7,723 bases of DNA from Treponema sp. GTDB taxonomy: Bacteria > Spirochaetota > Spirochaetia > Treponematales > Treponemataceae. A program made the position numbers and the translations under genes. Positions within the stretch are counted from its first letter, which is position 1. The number at the start of each line of letters is the position of its first letter. This document shows positions 1 to 6,934 of this stretch, in pieces. Location: contig JAILQA010000159.1 in assembly GCA_024699205.1 (NCBI GenBank), positions 1 through 7,723 on the forward strand. Direction: 5' to 3'. The notes beneath the pieces are model-generated. The model searched no databases, was not told the DNA's origin, and saw nothing but the letters and a program-made list of their open reading frames with translations.

Positions 1-897
1 GATGACTTTCTGGAAAAGCTGCATTTCTGGATTAAAATGATTAATAAGAATAAGCAGAAATATACAGAAATATACGAAAGAGACGATAAATATTATCTGG
101 TTGTTGGTGACTGCATCAGAAAGGGAAAGAGAATTAAAGGTCACAGCTTTATGATTACGGATAATACTGATGAAATTAAATATCAGAAAATCATAGAAGA
201 TTATAACAAGTCTCTGAAAGATGAGGTTGATAAAAAAACTCATGAAATCATGCATATAAATGATGTTTTTGGAAAAAATGTTTCGCCTCAAATCCGTGAT
301 TATCTGCTCAAGGGCAATGTAAAGCTGGGCGGTGAAAACTGCAATATCACTATTATGTTCTGTGATATCAGAAGCTTTACAACGCTTTCCGAAAATATGC
401 CGAGTGAAAAAATAGTTAAAATGCTGAACTTTTATTTTACCCAGCTTGAAAAATGTATTTCTGCCCACAATGGTGTAATTAATAAGTATATGGGTGATGC
501 AATCATGGCCTTGTTTGGTGCTCCTATGCCTTCAAAAACTCATCAGATGGATGCTTTTGCCGCTGCTCTTGATATGAGGCGCACTTTAAAAGAAATAAAC
601 AAGCAGTTTAAGGCAAAAGGTTATCCTGAACTTCAGTTTGGAATTGGTATTCATTCTGGTCCTGTTTTGGCTGGAAATATTGGGGCATTGAATAGAATGG
701 AATATACCGTTATTGGGGATGCCGTTAATGCTGCAAGCCGAATTGAAGGGCTTTGCAAAACTTACAAAAAGGACCTTTTGATGTCAGAAGACACTGCCCT
801 TGAAATTATGACTGCAAATCCTCAGCTGGTTTTAGAGTTTGTTGATTTTACAGAGCTTCGCGGACGAAAAGAAAAGGTAAGGCTCTTTACAGATTAG
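1..897 (+). CDS. Class III adenylate/guanylate cyclase, C-terminal part (5' end outside window)
   Basis: The product makes a cyclic nucleotide, most likely cAMP from ATP. The frame is open from base 1; the first ATG (base 37) has no Shine-Dalgarno sequence, so it is internal and the gene starts before the window. Numbering from that ATG: residues 1-48 look like the end of a PAS-like sensor segment (GKRIKGHSFMITDNTDE), 49-76 a coiled-coil linker, and 78-91 the FGKNVSPQIRDYLL helix that often precedes cyclase domains. The catalytic domain spans about 100-286. Both metal-binding Asp are present (D110 in FCDIRSF, D154 in KYMGDA), as are the adenine-site Lys K150 and Thr T224 (class IIIb style), and the transition-state residues N231 and R235 (NAASR). 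The domain therefore looks active. The missing N-terminus is probably a membrane or ligand sensor (inference). The stop lies 4 bp from that of the convergent gene. Confidence 0.93.
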   Translation, partial: DDFLEKLHFWIKMINKNKQKYTEIYERDDKYYLVVGDCIRKGKRIKGHSFMITDNTDEIKYQKIIEDYNKSLKDEVDKKTHEIMHINDVFGKNVSPQIRDYLLKGNVKLGGENCNITIMFCDIRSFTTLSENMPSEKIVKMLNFYFTQLEKCISAHNGVINKYMGDAIMALFGAPMPSKTHQMDAFAAALDMRRTLKEINKQFKAKGYPELQFGIGIHSGPVLAGNIGALNRMEYTVIGDAVNAASRIEGLCKTYKKDLLMSEDTALEIMTANPQLVLEFVDFTELRGRKEKVRLFTD

Positions 898-901
898 TTT
901 T

Positions 902-1714
902 TTACATTGAAACACCAAGTCCAAAAAGCGAATAATCTGCGCGGCAGGGATCCTCTGGAAAAACTTTTTTCATGCATTCTGTAAGCATAAGGTCTGTTTT
1001 ATGGGATGGAGCTGCTTTTTCCGGCAGCAGTCCCATTTTTATTGCTTCCTGCATGACATGTACATCAAGGGGAATAAGAAGCTTTGATTGCGGATACCAG
1101 GACCAGAGTCCTAAATCTACCGGGGACTTTTGTCTTACCATCCAGCGTAAAAACATGTGAATGCGCTTGTTTGCAGAGCTTTTTCCTTTGGGAACAATTT
1201 TTGATTTTGGGAAAGCGGCAGAAATAAGGTCATAAAGATTTCCCCTTTTATCCAGCCATTCTTTTTCAAAATAGTCTCCAAGGCTGGGAGCCGCCATTAA
1301 AATGCTTCTCAGTTCATCAAAAAAAACATGCATGTCTTGGTAAGAATAAAAGCGATAAAACTTTTTTGACAAATCACAGGCAGAAGCTTGTGAAAGTGCA
1401 TTTGCGGGCAGAAAGTCTTTTTTATATTTTTCTGATTTTATCCAGCTTGTGATGTTAGAACTTTCATTTTTTTCTGTACAGCTTATTTTATCTGCAAGCT
1501 CCAGTATTTGTCTGATTTTTGGAATAAATTGGCTTCTATTCCCAAAAGCAAGCATGGCGGCAATAAAACTTGCAGTTTCAACATCTGCTTTTTGATTTAA
1601 AGGATACCATCTTAAAAACTGGCTTGGATCTGAATCGGCAAAGGATGGCTTTTCGTATTTGTCTGCAAGAAAAATTAATTTTTGTGTTAATTCACTGGAT
1701 ATTTCAGAAATCAT
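902..1714 (-). CDS. TIGR02757 / DUF2400 family protein
   Basis: A conserved soluble protein of unknown function, complete at 270 residues and close to the family's usual length. Family landmarks in order: DP at 29-30, the DVET segment at 44-47, the LAFGNR segment at 55-60, the conserved Lys/Arg-rich segment around 181-194 (NKR then MFLRWMVR), IPLDVHV at 214-220, and the terminal DP...DYSLFGLGV block at 255-268. The IPLDVHV...MGLL stretch resembles the (V/P)DxHV...RLGL signature of HhH-GPD DNA glycosylases. A distant link to that fold is my inference, and no catalytic role can be assigned. No signal peptide or membrane segment is seen. The ATG at 1712-1714 has no good Shine-Dalgarno sequence, but the N-terminus lines up with the family, so I keep it. 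It is a single-gene unit, convergent with the cyclase and divergent from the GH10 gene. Confidence 0.9.
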   Translation of the reverse strand: MISEISSELTQKLIFLADKYEKPSFADSDPSQFLRWYPLNQKADVETASFIAAMLAFGNRSQFIPKIRQILELADKISCTEKNESSNITSWIKSEKYKKDFLPANALSQASACDLSKKFYRFYSYQDMHVFFDELRSILMAAPSLGDYFEKEWLDKRGNLYDLISAAFPKSKIVPKGKSSANKRIHMFLRWMVRQKSPVDLGLWSWYPQSKLLIPLDVHVMQEAIKMGLLPEKAAPSHKTDLMLTECMKKVFPEDPCRADYSLFGLGVSM

Positions 1715-1806
1715 AAAAATATTTTACTGTCTAATCTAAGTTTTTACCATTCATTTTTAACGGCTTCTTTTATCACAGAACAAGAATCAGTACAAGGTAC
1801 AGTATT

Positions 1807-1827
1807 ATTCATAAATAATATATGAAT
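1807..1827. repeat. Inverted repeat, 7-bp arms, upstream of the GH10 gene
   Basis: Arms ATTCATA (1807-1813) and TATGAAT (1821-1827) are perfect inverted copies separated by 7 bp. It lies 24 bp upstream of the candidate extended -10, where an activator or repressor could bind. The region is very AT-rich, so chance is a real possibility. Confidence 0.35.
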
Positions 1828-1832
1828 GTAAT

Positions 1833-1846
1833 ATTTCTTAAGAAAT
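1833..1846. promoter_or_regulatory. Perfect 14-bp palindrome, candidate operator of the GH10 gene
   Basis: ATTTCTTAAGAAAT reads identically on both strands. It covers the place where the -35 element would lie for the -10 at 1854-1859, and no good -35 hexamer is present there. A palindrome in this position suits a dimeric regulator controlling the glycoside hydrolase, for instance in response to sugar. That role is inferred from position only; I recognise no known regulator's box. Confidence 0.45.
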
Positions 1847-1850
1847 GCTG

Positions 1851-1859
1851 TGATATAAT
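1851..1859 (+). promoter_or_regulatory. Extended -10 promoter element for the GH10 gene
   Basis: TGATATAAT is a full match to the extended -10 consensus (TGnTATAAT). The -35 region is weak, as is common for extended -10 promoters. The predicted transcript start is near 1866, giving a leader of about 50 bases before the ATG at 1917. Confidence 0.6.
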
Positions 1860-1895
1860 TTTATATTATAAATCAGAAAGAATATTTACAATAAA

Positions 1896-1902
1896 AAAGG
1901 AG
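1896..1902 (+). promoter_or_regulatory. Ribosome binding site of the GH10 gene, unusually far from the start
   Basis: AAAGGAG is a strong Shine-Dalgarno match, but 14 bases separate it from the ATG at 1917, against a usual 5-10. No in-frame alternative start codon lies between them, and the protein aligns with its family from about residue 5, so the ATG is kept. Confidence 0.65.
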
Positions 1903-1916
1903 CAGTCAGTAATAAT

Positions 1917-3179
1917 ATGGCAGATTTATCACACAGAAAAGCAAAAGCAAACATTCAGATTTTGGGAAAAAATGGAAAACCCGCTGTTAATACTAAGGTG
2001 ACAGTGAATCAGACAAATCATGAGTTTTTATTTGGTTGCGGAGCATTTGAAACTCTGCCTTATACAAACGGACCAGTTGTTCATAATGGAACCGGCGCTT
2101 TATCTTCAAAAATAAAACCAATGGACAGGGCTGTGCTTGAAGACCGTATGAATAAATGGCTTGGTCTTTTTAATTATGGTACCTTGCCTTTTTATTGGGG
2201 AGGCTTTGAACCTGAAGAAGGCAGTCCTCATACCGAACAGCTTATGAATGCGGCTAAGTTTCTTAAAAGCAAAAATGTAAAGGTAAAAGGACATCCGCTT
2301 TGCTGGCATACTGGCTGCGTAAAATGGCTTATGGATTATGATAATGCTACAATTTTGGAAAAACAGCTGGAAAGAATACACCGAGAGGTTTCAGGTTTTA
2401 AAGGCATTATTGATATGTGGGATGTAATCAATGAAGTTGTAATCATGCCAATTTATGATAAATACGACAATGCAATCACCCGCATTTGTAAGGAAAAAGG
2501 ACGTGTAGGGCTTGTCCGCGAAGTTTTTAAGGCTGCCTATGAATCAAATCCTCAGGGAACTTTCCTTATAAATGATTTTAATATGTCTTCAAATTATGAA
2601 ATATTGATTGACGGCTGTCTGAATGCTGGTGCGTCAATAAATACAATTGGTTTGCAGTCTCATCAGCATCAGGGAGTATGGGGAAAAGAAAAGCAGGAAG
2701 AGGTTTTGAGCCGATTTGAACATTTTGGGCTTCCTATTCATTTTACGGAAAATACAATTGTTGCAGGACCTCTTGTAGCTCCAGAAATTACCGATTTACA
2801 GGACGCACACTATGAAGATGATGCTTCCACTCCTGAACTGGAAGAAAAACAGGCTGATGATTTGGAACAGATGTACAGAAATCTTTTTGAAAATCATCCT
2901 CTGGTTACTGCAATTACAAACTGGGACTTTGGTGATGGTGCCTGGCTGAATGCGCCAAGTGGTTTTATCCGTAAAGACAGTTCTTTAAAGCCTGCATATA
3001 CTCGACTTCAAAAGCTTATAAAGGAAGAATGGCATACAAAAGTTGAAGCAGTGACAGACGAAAATGGCTGCATTAATGTAGAAGGCTTCAAAGGAACGTA
3101 TGAAATTACTTCTGACAAAGGAAATGGCTGCTTTACTCTTTCTTCTTCAACACCTTCTGTAAAGGTAAGTCTAGAATAA
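1917..3179 (+). CDS. Glycoside hydrolase family 10 protein (endo-1,4-beta-xylanase-like), cytoplasmic
   Basis: Predicted retaining glycosidase that cleaves beta-1,4-xylan or xylo-oligosaccharides; 420 residues. Residues 6-40 form a small beta domain (HRKAKANIQILGKNGKPAV to FLFG), like the one preceding the barrel in plant and planctomycete GH10 enzymes. The barrel shows GHPLCWH (125-131), WDVINE with acid/base E173, INDFN (218-222), GLQSHQH (245-251), nucleophile E278 in FTEN, TNWDFGDGAWL (334-344), and the closing KPAY (358-361). Residues 372-396 (WHTKV...GFKGTYEI) match the tail segment seen in the same GH10 subgroup. There is no signal peptide or lipobox, so the protein should stay in the cytoplasm and act on imported oligosaccharides (inference). 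The usual TELD around the nucleophile is TENT here, marking a divergent subgroup, so substrate is less certain than family. Probably transcribed alone from the extended -10 at 1851. Confidence 0.92.
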   Translation: MADLSHRKAKANIQILGKNGKPAVNTKVTVNQTNHEFLFGCGAFETLPYTNGPVVHNGTGALSSKIKPMDRAVLEDRMNKWLGLFNYGTLPFYWGGFEPEEGSPHTEQLMNAAKFLKSKNVKVKGHPLCWHTGCVKWLMDYDNATILEKQLERIHREVSGFKGIIDMWDVINEVVIMPIYDKYDNAITRICKEKGRVGLVREVFKAAYESNPQGTFLINDFNMSSNYEILIDGCLNAGASINTIGLQSHQHQGVWGKEKQEEVLSRFEHFGLPIHFTENTIVAGPLVAPEITDLQDAHYEDDASTPELEEKQADDLEQMYRNLFENHPLVTAITNWDFGDGAWLNAPSGFIRKDSSLKPAYTRLQKLIKEEWHTKVEAVTDENGCINVEGFKGTYEITSDKGNGCFTLSSSTPSVKVSLE

Positions 3180-3189
3180 TTCTTTTGAT

Positions 3190-4929
3190 TTACTTCCAGA
3201 AGATGTAGCCGTTTACAGAATAATCCTTAAATAATTTTCTCTCTTCATTCCAGGAATATGAATAGGAGATAATACAGAGGATTACATTTTCATCAAGGGA
3301 ATAGAAGAGGTATTCATTCTGTTCCCAGTTTGTATCTCTATCATTTCCCAGATCTGAAAGAAGGAAGTCTGTAATGTCATAGATTATGCCATCATTTTCA
3401 ATTTCTGCATGTGGGATTTCGTTTGCGTATTCCTGATATTCTTTATTTATCCACCCCCATGAAGAACGGCTGTCTATGAACACTTTCATTTTCTTGTAAT
3501 TGCTGATATCAATTTCTTTTGTCTGAGGGCAGTTGTAGTGTCTATAAATAATTTCCGCCCCTTTGTCGGCTTCAATATCAAATAAAAACTTAAAGTCAAA
3601 CGGATGTCCGTTTATGTCTATTGCCCATTCCGGCATTTTAAGATGACTTTTGCGTGCCAGATAGTTGTAGCTGGAAAGAAGCTTCTGCCTGTCATCATCG
3701 GAAATTGTTTGGTTGATGATTTCGGCATTATATTTTGTAAGTTCTTTATTCTGTGAATCATACATATCATATTTTTCAAGTACACTTATCATTCTTTTAA
3801 GCTGATTATTGTAAGCTGCTTTTATAATGTTAAAGGGACTAAGGGAGGCAAAAATAATTATTCCAGCAAGCAGGAGAATTGAATATTTTACAAGCCTTCC
3901 TTTTTTTATGAAGGTGAGGACAATTGTAATGATTGAAAAAATTATAAAGAGAAGGCTTGAAAATCTCCAGCCGGTAAATCCGTAAGCTGTAAGGCGTATA
4001 AAATAAGCTGGAATCTGCACACAAATAAGAGGAATAAAGGCAAGGGCGCCAAATCTATAAAATATTTTTACCGCTGCAAGTTCCTTGTATTCTGTAAGAA
4101 TAAAATAGAAGAGAATATAAAAACAGGAAGCAAAGGAGACGAACCAGTTTATTTGTCCATTTGGAAGTTGGAGCATAAAAAGGGCTTTGAAGAGGTAGGC
4201 GTACAAAAGGGCAATCAGGAAAAAGAATACTGGCAGAAGAATGTATAAAAAGATTACCTTAAAGGCCTTGCCAGAATCTTCTTCTTCCCGGCGGTAAAAA
4301 AGATAATAGACAAAAATGTTTACTGCAAAAACTAAATAGCAGAAAGCGGCACAAGTTCCGTATAGTTCACTTTTTGAATCAAAATCAAAAATCAGATTAC
4401 TGAAGGCAAAAATTAAAAGACAGATTCCGCCCAAAAGTACTGTCGCCATCAGCCCACTAAAAAGAAAGTATTTTACAAGGCCTGCAAAATAAGTTTTTTC
4501 CTTGTCTTTTGGAATAAAAATAAAAACTGTTATAAGAATGACGGCAAAAACTATGCCCCAATAGTAAAGGTCTTCATATACAGGATTTCCAAATCCCTTG
4601 TGAGCAAAAAATCCCAGAAGGGCTCCAATACCTGCAAGAATAAGCTGGATTAAATATTTTTTTAATGGTTTTAGACTTTGTGTTAAATAGGCAGTTGGAA
4701 TTGTAAATATGCAGGACATGAAAAATGAAAAGCAAAGTTCCAGAAAGAAAGTATTACCCAGAATTTTAAAATTGCTGTCTGCTTCATAAATATGAAGGGT
4801 AAGGCATATAAAACTCAAGAGACTTGCTGCAAAAATAACCCGCTCTTCCTTTAAGGAATGCAGAGTTTCTCTTATCATGTTTTTTACTTTTGAAAGTAAT
4901 CTGCTTTTTTCTTTTGGATTTTCGTTCAT
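3190..4929 (-). CDS. DUF4153 domain-containing multi-pass membrane protein
   Basis: A predicted inner-membrane protein of 579 residues and unknown function. After a charged cytoplasmic N-terminus (1-30) come about eleven hydrophobic helices, near 31-48, 60-82, 92-110, 121-140, 150-181, 189-212, 223-250, 261-279, 291-311, 323-341 and 349-370. DUF4153 hallmarks are the ILLPVFFFLIALLYAYLFKA segment with the following LPNGQINWFV (230-264), and RLTAYGFTGWRF (312-323). Residues 371-579 form a soluble tail rich in Tyr, Trp and Asp, which I cannot match to a named domain. The start has no real Shine-Dalgarno sequence; the next Met (residue 18) has none either, so the first ATG is kept. The gene lies 70 bp downstream of the GGDEF-EAL gene on the same strand and may share its transcript, although a promoter candidate of its own abuts the start. 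It ends 10 bp from the convergent GH10 stop. Confidence 0.85.
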   Translation of the reverse strand: MNENPKEKSRLLSKVKNMIRETLHSLKEERVIFAASLLSFICLTLHIYEADSNFKILGNTFFLELCFSFFMSCIFTIPTAYLTQSLKPLKKYLIQLILAGIGALLGFFAHKGFGNPVYEDLYYWGIVFAVILITVFIFIPKDKEKTYFAGLVKYFLFSGLMATVLLGGICLLIFAFSNLIFDFDSKSELYGTCAAFCYLVFAVNIFVYYLFYRREEEDSGKAFKVIFLYILLPVFFFLIALLYAYLFKALFMLQLPNGQINWFVSFASCFYILFYFILTEYKELAAVKIFYRFGALAFIPLICVQIPAYFIRLTAYGFTGWRFSSLLFIIFSIITIVLTFIKKGRLVKYSILLLAGIIIFASLSPFNIIKAAYNNQLKRMISVLEKYDMYDSQNKELTKYNAEIINQTISDDDRQKLLSSYNYLARKSHLKMPEWAIDINGHPFDFKFLFDIEADKGAEIIYRHYNCPQTKEIDISNYKKMKVFIDSRSSWGWINKEYQEYANEIPHAEIENDGIIYDITDFLLSDLGNDRDTNWEQNEYLFYSLDENVILCIISYSYSWNEERKLFKDYSVNGYIFWK

Positions 4930-4935
4930 TCTTTA

Positions 4936-4964
4936 ATTGTACAGAATAAGTTCTGTATTTGCAA
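4936..4964 (-). promoter_or_regulatory. Candidate promoter directly in front of the DUF4153 gene
   Basis: On the minus strand, TTGCAA (4964-4959) and TACAAT (4941-4936) are separated by exactly 17 bp, matching 4/6 and 5/6 of the sigma-70 consensus. Transcription would begin at or within a base or two of the start codon (4929), giving a leaderless or nearly leaderless mRNA. This would fit the lack of a Shine-Dalgarno sequence. Predicted from sequence only. Confidence 0.4.
4940..4957. repeat. Inverted repeat inside the DUF4153 promoter spacer
   Basis: TACAGAA (4940-4946) and TTCTGTA (4951-4957) are perfect inverted copies around a 4-bp centre. The repeat nearly fills the spacer and runs into the -10 candidate, a typical repressor position. 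No T-run follows it on the minus strand, so it is not an intrinsic terminator for the upstream GGDEF-EAL gene. Confidence 0.45.
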
Positions 4965-4999
4965 ATCCGAAAGCAGTAAAATCCACCAACAGCTAAAAA

Positions 5000-6751
5000 C
5001 TAAATTAATGTTTCCGCAGAAGAAGTTGGAATCAGTTTTTTTGCGTCTTCAGGAGACATTGGCCGCCCCCAGATAAAGCCCTGAATATAATCACAACCTA
5101 TGCTTTTTAGTGTATCAAGCTGTTCTAGGGTTTCAACGCCTTCAGAAATAACCTTAAGATTCAGAATATGACCGATAGAAATAATTGATTCGACATATTT
5201 TTTTGAAGAATCGCTCGTGTTCATTACATCAATAAAGGATTTATCGATTTTAAGCATATTTGCAGTAAACTTATTCAGATAGCTTAAGGAAGAATAACCT
5301 GTTCCAAAATCATCAATAGCAACTTTAATTCCCATATCCCTTATATCGTTTATGCATTTGAGGGCTTTATCATCAGAATCAATCATAATCGATTCTGTAA
5401 TTTCAATTTCAAAGTGACTTGTTGGAACCCCGCTTGATTGGATTATTTCTTTTATTTCTTCAATAAAAGTATTTTTCATAAGATGTTTTACAGAAATATT
5501 GCAGCTTATGATGATATTGCTATCCTGTGTTTTAAGAATATCTGCGAGAAAAGCAGCTGATTTTTTTAGAATCTGATTATCAATTTCATCTATTAAACCT
5601 GTTTTTTCTGCAACAGGAATAAAGGTCGATGGATTTATAAATCTGCCGTCCGTATCCTTGATTCTTGCAAGGGCTTCGAAACCTCGGAGTTTATGTGAAG
5701 AATCGTATTGTGGCTGCAGATGCATAAATACTGAGTTTGAATCGATAGCAGTTCTAACTTTACGTTCAATTTCAAGAAATTGTTCGGTGCTTGCTACAGA
5801 AGAAGAAAAGTGCAGAATTGAATTGCTGCTGTTAAGTCGTTTTATTTCATGGAGGGCCGCATCTGCATAGGAAAAAAGTGCAGCTGTATTCTCTGCATCT
5901 TCCGGATACTGGGCATAGCCGAAGCTGGCATTCATAAAATAATCATAATCATCAATTGTTATTTTCTGCTCAAGTGTGGATTTATACATGTTAATTGAAT
6001 TGATGATATCTTTATCAGAGTTGTAGCCTCGGATTACCAGAGAAAATTCATCGCCACCGAGTCTTGCTACAAAATCTTTTGTTCCAGATTTTCGTGAGTT
6101 TGCAAGGTCTTTCCATCGGTTCGCGATTTCTTTAAGAACGCTGTCTCCGACATCATGTCCCATAGTATCGTTAATGCTCTTGAAATTATCCAAATCAATA
6201 GAAACAAGTGTAAACCTTGCCTGTTTCGAAATACGGTCGTTCATAAGTTCTGTACAGGCAAATCGGTTAGGTAAACCGGTAAGCATATCATTAAGTGCCT
6301 GCTGCCGAATCTTTTCCTGATATTTTTCAAGCTGCTTATTGTAGAGATAAATAATACAGGTGGTTAGCATTGTAAAAATGGTCATGAAAAATCCAGGTAT
6401 GGTCGAATAATCGTGGAGTGCAAATAATTTGATAAAAAGAACTGGAATTTGCAGGGAAAAAATTGCGATGGAAGTAAAGAATCCAATCTTTCCGTAAAAG
6501 AAAGCCAAACAAATTATAGCCATATTTGCCAGAGAATTAAAAACCCCTGTAAAAATTTTGAAAGGGGTAGGAATTCCAAAAATCATTATAATGCCAGGAT
6601 CACGGGAAACCCTGATTACAAGAGCAGTAGCAATAAGGTAAATTAAAATCAGACTTACAAGACCAATTGGGTGTGGTTTTTTTGAAGAAATATTTTTAAG
6701 GATTTTGTCATTGCTATTGTCAAAATCGGATATCAACTTGTGCTTTTTCAT
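5000..6751 (-). CDS. Membrane-bound GGDEF-EAL protein (c-di-GMP turnover)
   Basis: A 583-residue signalling protein that makes and/or degrades cyclic di-GMP at the inner membrane. Four hydrophobic helices (about 29-46, 64-86, 88-111, 118-137) lead through a short coiled coil (138-152) to a GGDEF domain (about 153-305) and an EAL domain (about 325-575). GGDEF landmarks are intact: LTGLPNR (157-163), DLDNFKSIND with metal-site D186, and GGDEF at 232-236. The RxxD inhibitory site, which would end 5 residues before GGDEF, reads GTKD, so product inhibition there is probably absent. EAL landmarks are all present: E359-A-L361, N418, E450 and E453 (EITES), DDFGTGYSSL (480-489), K501, E537 (EGVET) and Q557. 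The phosphodiesterase therefore looks active; the net direction cannot be decided from sequence. A frame extending to 6802 exists, but the Shine-Dalgarno sequence at 6758-6764 sets the start at 6751. It is transcribed divergently from the RHS-like gene. Confidence 0.95.
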   Translation of the reverse strand: MKKHKLISDFDNSNDKILKNISSKKPHPIGLVSLILIYLIATALVIRVSRDPGIIMIFGIPTPFKIFTGVFNSLANMAIICLAFFYGKIGFFTSIAIFSLQIPVLFIKLFALHDYSTIPGFFMTIFTMLTTCIIYLYNKQLEKYQEKIRQQALNDMLTGLPNRFACTELMNDRISKQARFTLVSIDLDNFKSINDTMGHDVGDSVLKEIANRWKDLANSRKSGTKDFVARLGGDEFSLVIRGYNSDKDIINSINMYKSTLEQKITIDDYDYFMNASFGYAQYPEDAENTAALFSYADAALHEIKRLNSSNSILHFSSSVASTEQFLEIERKVRTAIDSNSVFMHLQPQYDSSHKLRGFEALARIKDTDGRFINPSTFIPVAEKTGLIDEIDNQILKKSAAFLADILKTQDSNIIISCNISVKHLMKNTFIEEIKEIIQSSGVPTSHFEIEITESIMIDSDDKALKCINDIRDMGIKVAIDDFGTGYSSLSYLNKFTANMLKIDKSFIDVMNTSDSSKKYVESIISIGHILNLKVISEGVETLEQLDTLKSIGCDYIQGFIWGRPMSPEDAKKLIPTSSAETLI

Positions 6752-6757
6752 AGGGAT

Positions 6758-6764
6758 ACTCCTT
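6758..6764 (-). promoter_or_regulatory. Ribosome binding site that fixes the GGDEF-EAL start
   Basis: On the minus strand AAGGAGT lies 6 bases before the ATG at 6751-6749. An upstream in-frame ATG at 6802 has no such site and would place codons over the promoter, so the protein starts MKKHKL. Confidence 0.85.
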
Positions 6765-6792
6765 ATGTGTAATCTAGTTGACCATTTTATAT

Positions 6793-6822
6793 AGTATAAC
6801 ATAGCACTGGGAATATTGAAAA
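6793..6822 (-). promoter_or_regulatory. Promoter candidate for the GGDEF-EAL gene
   Basis: On the minus strand TGTTATACT (6801-6793) is an extended -10 with one mismatch. TTTTCA (6822-6817) lies 18 bp upstream as a modest -35. Transcription would start near 6786, giving a leader of about 35 bases that includes the Shine-Dalgarno sequence. Confidence 0.55.
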
Positions 6823-6874
6823 TAATATTTTTTTTATACTATCGATATGATTTTTAATTGCCTTAAAATAATAA

Positions 6875-6904
6875 TTGACAAATTAAAATATCTGGATAGA
6901 TAAT
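6875..6904 (+). promoter_or_regulatory. Promoter candidate for the RHS-like gene
   Basis: A perfect TTGACA -35 (6875-6880) is followed after 18 bp by GATAAT (6899-6904), a 5/6 match to the -10. The predicted transcript start is near 6911, about 24 bases before the ATG. This is the best -35/-10 pair in the window. Confidence 0.6.
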
Positions 6905-6920
6905 GAACTATTATGAAAAA

Positions 6921-6926
6921 GAGAGG
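6921..6926 (+). promoter_or_regulatory. Ribosome binding site of the RHS-like gene
   Basis: GAGAGG lies 8 bases before the ATG at 6935, good spacing and a good partial match to the anti-Shine-Dalgarno sequence. It supports this open frame as a real gene and fixes its start. Confidence 0.7.
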
Positions 6927-6934
6927 TTATTAGT

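Noticed and set aside
851..903. AGAGC...GCTCT pairing near the cyclase stop followed by six T
   Set aside because: The loop is too long and the T-run is about 12 bases away from the stem; not a convincing intrinsic terminator.
1791..1801. GTACAAGGTAC near the middle of the gap before the GH10 gene
   Set aside because: Only a self-complementary 4-mer repeated with a 3-bp gap; too short to call a site.
2106..2381. Minus-strand open frame of 91 residues inside the GH10 gene
   Set aside because: It lies fully antisense to conserved GH10 motifs and resembles no known protein.
3151..3203. Hairpin (CTTCTG...CAGAAG) across the GH10/DUF4153 junction as a two-way terminator
   Set aside because: The stem needs several bulges, the loop is long and there is no T-run directly after it on either strand.
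6752..6802. N-terminal 17-residue extension of the GGDEF-EAL protein
   Set aside because: The longer frame has no ribosome binding site and overlaps the promoter; a strong Shine-Dalgarno sequence sits 6 bases before the ATG at 6751.
6852..6888. Inverted repeat TTTTAATT...AATTAAAA around the RHS-like -35
   Set aside because: Arms are pure A/T in an A/T-rich stretch and widely spaced; expected by chance.
6913..6933. Seven-codon mini-frame (ATG to TAG) ending just before the RHS-like start, a possible leader peptide
   Set aside because: It has no ribosome binding site of its own and covers the Shine-Dalgarno sequence of the real gene; probably chance.
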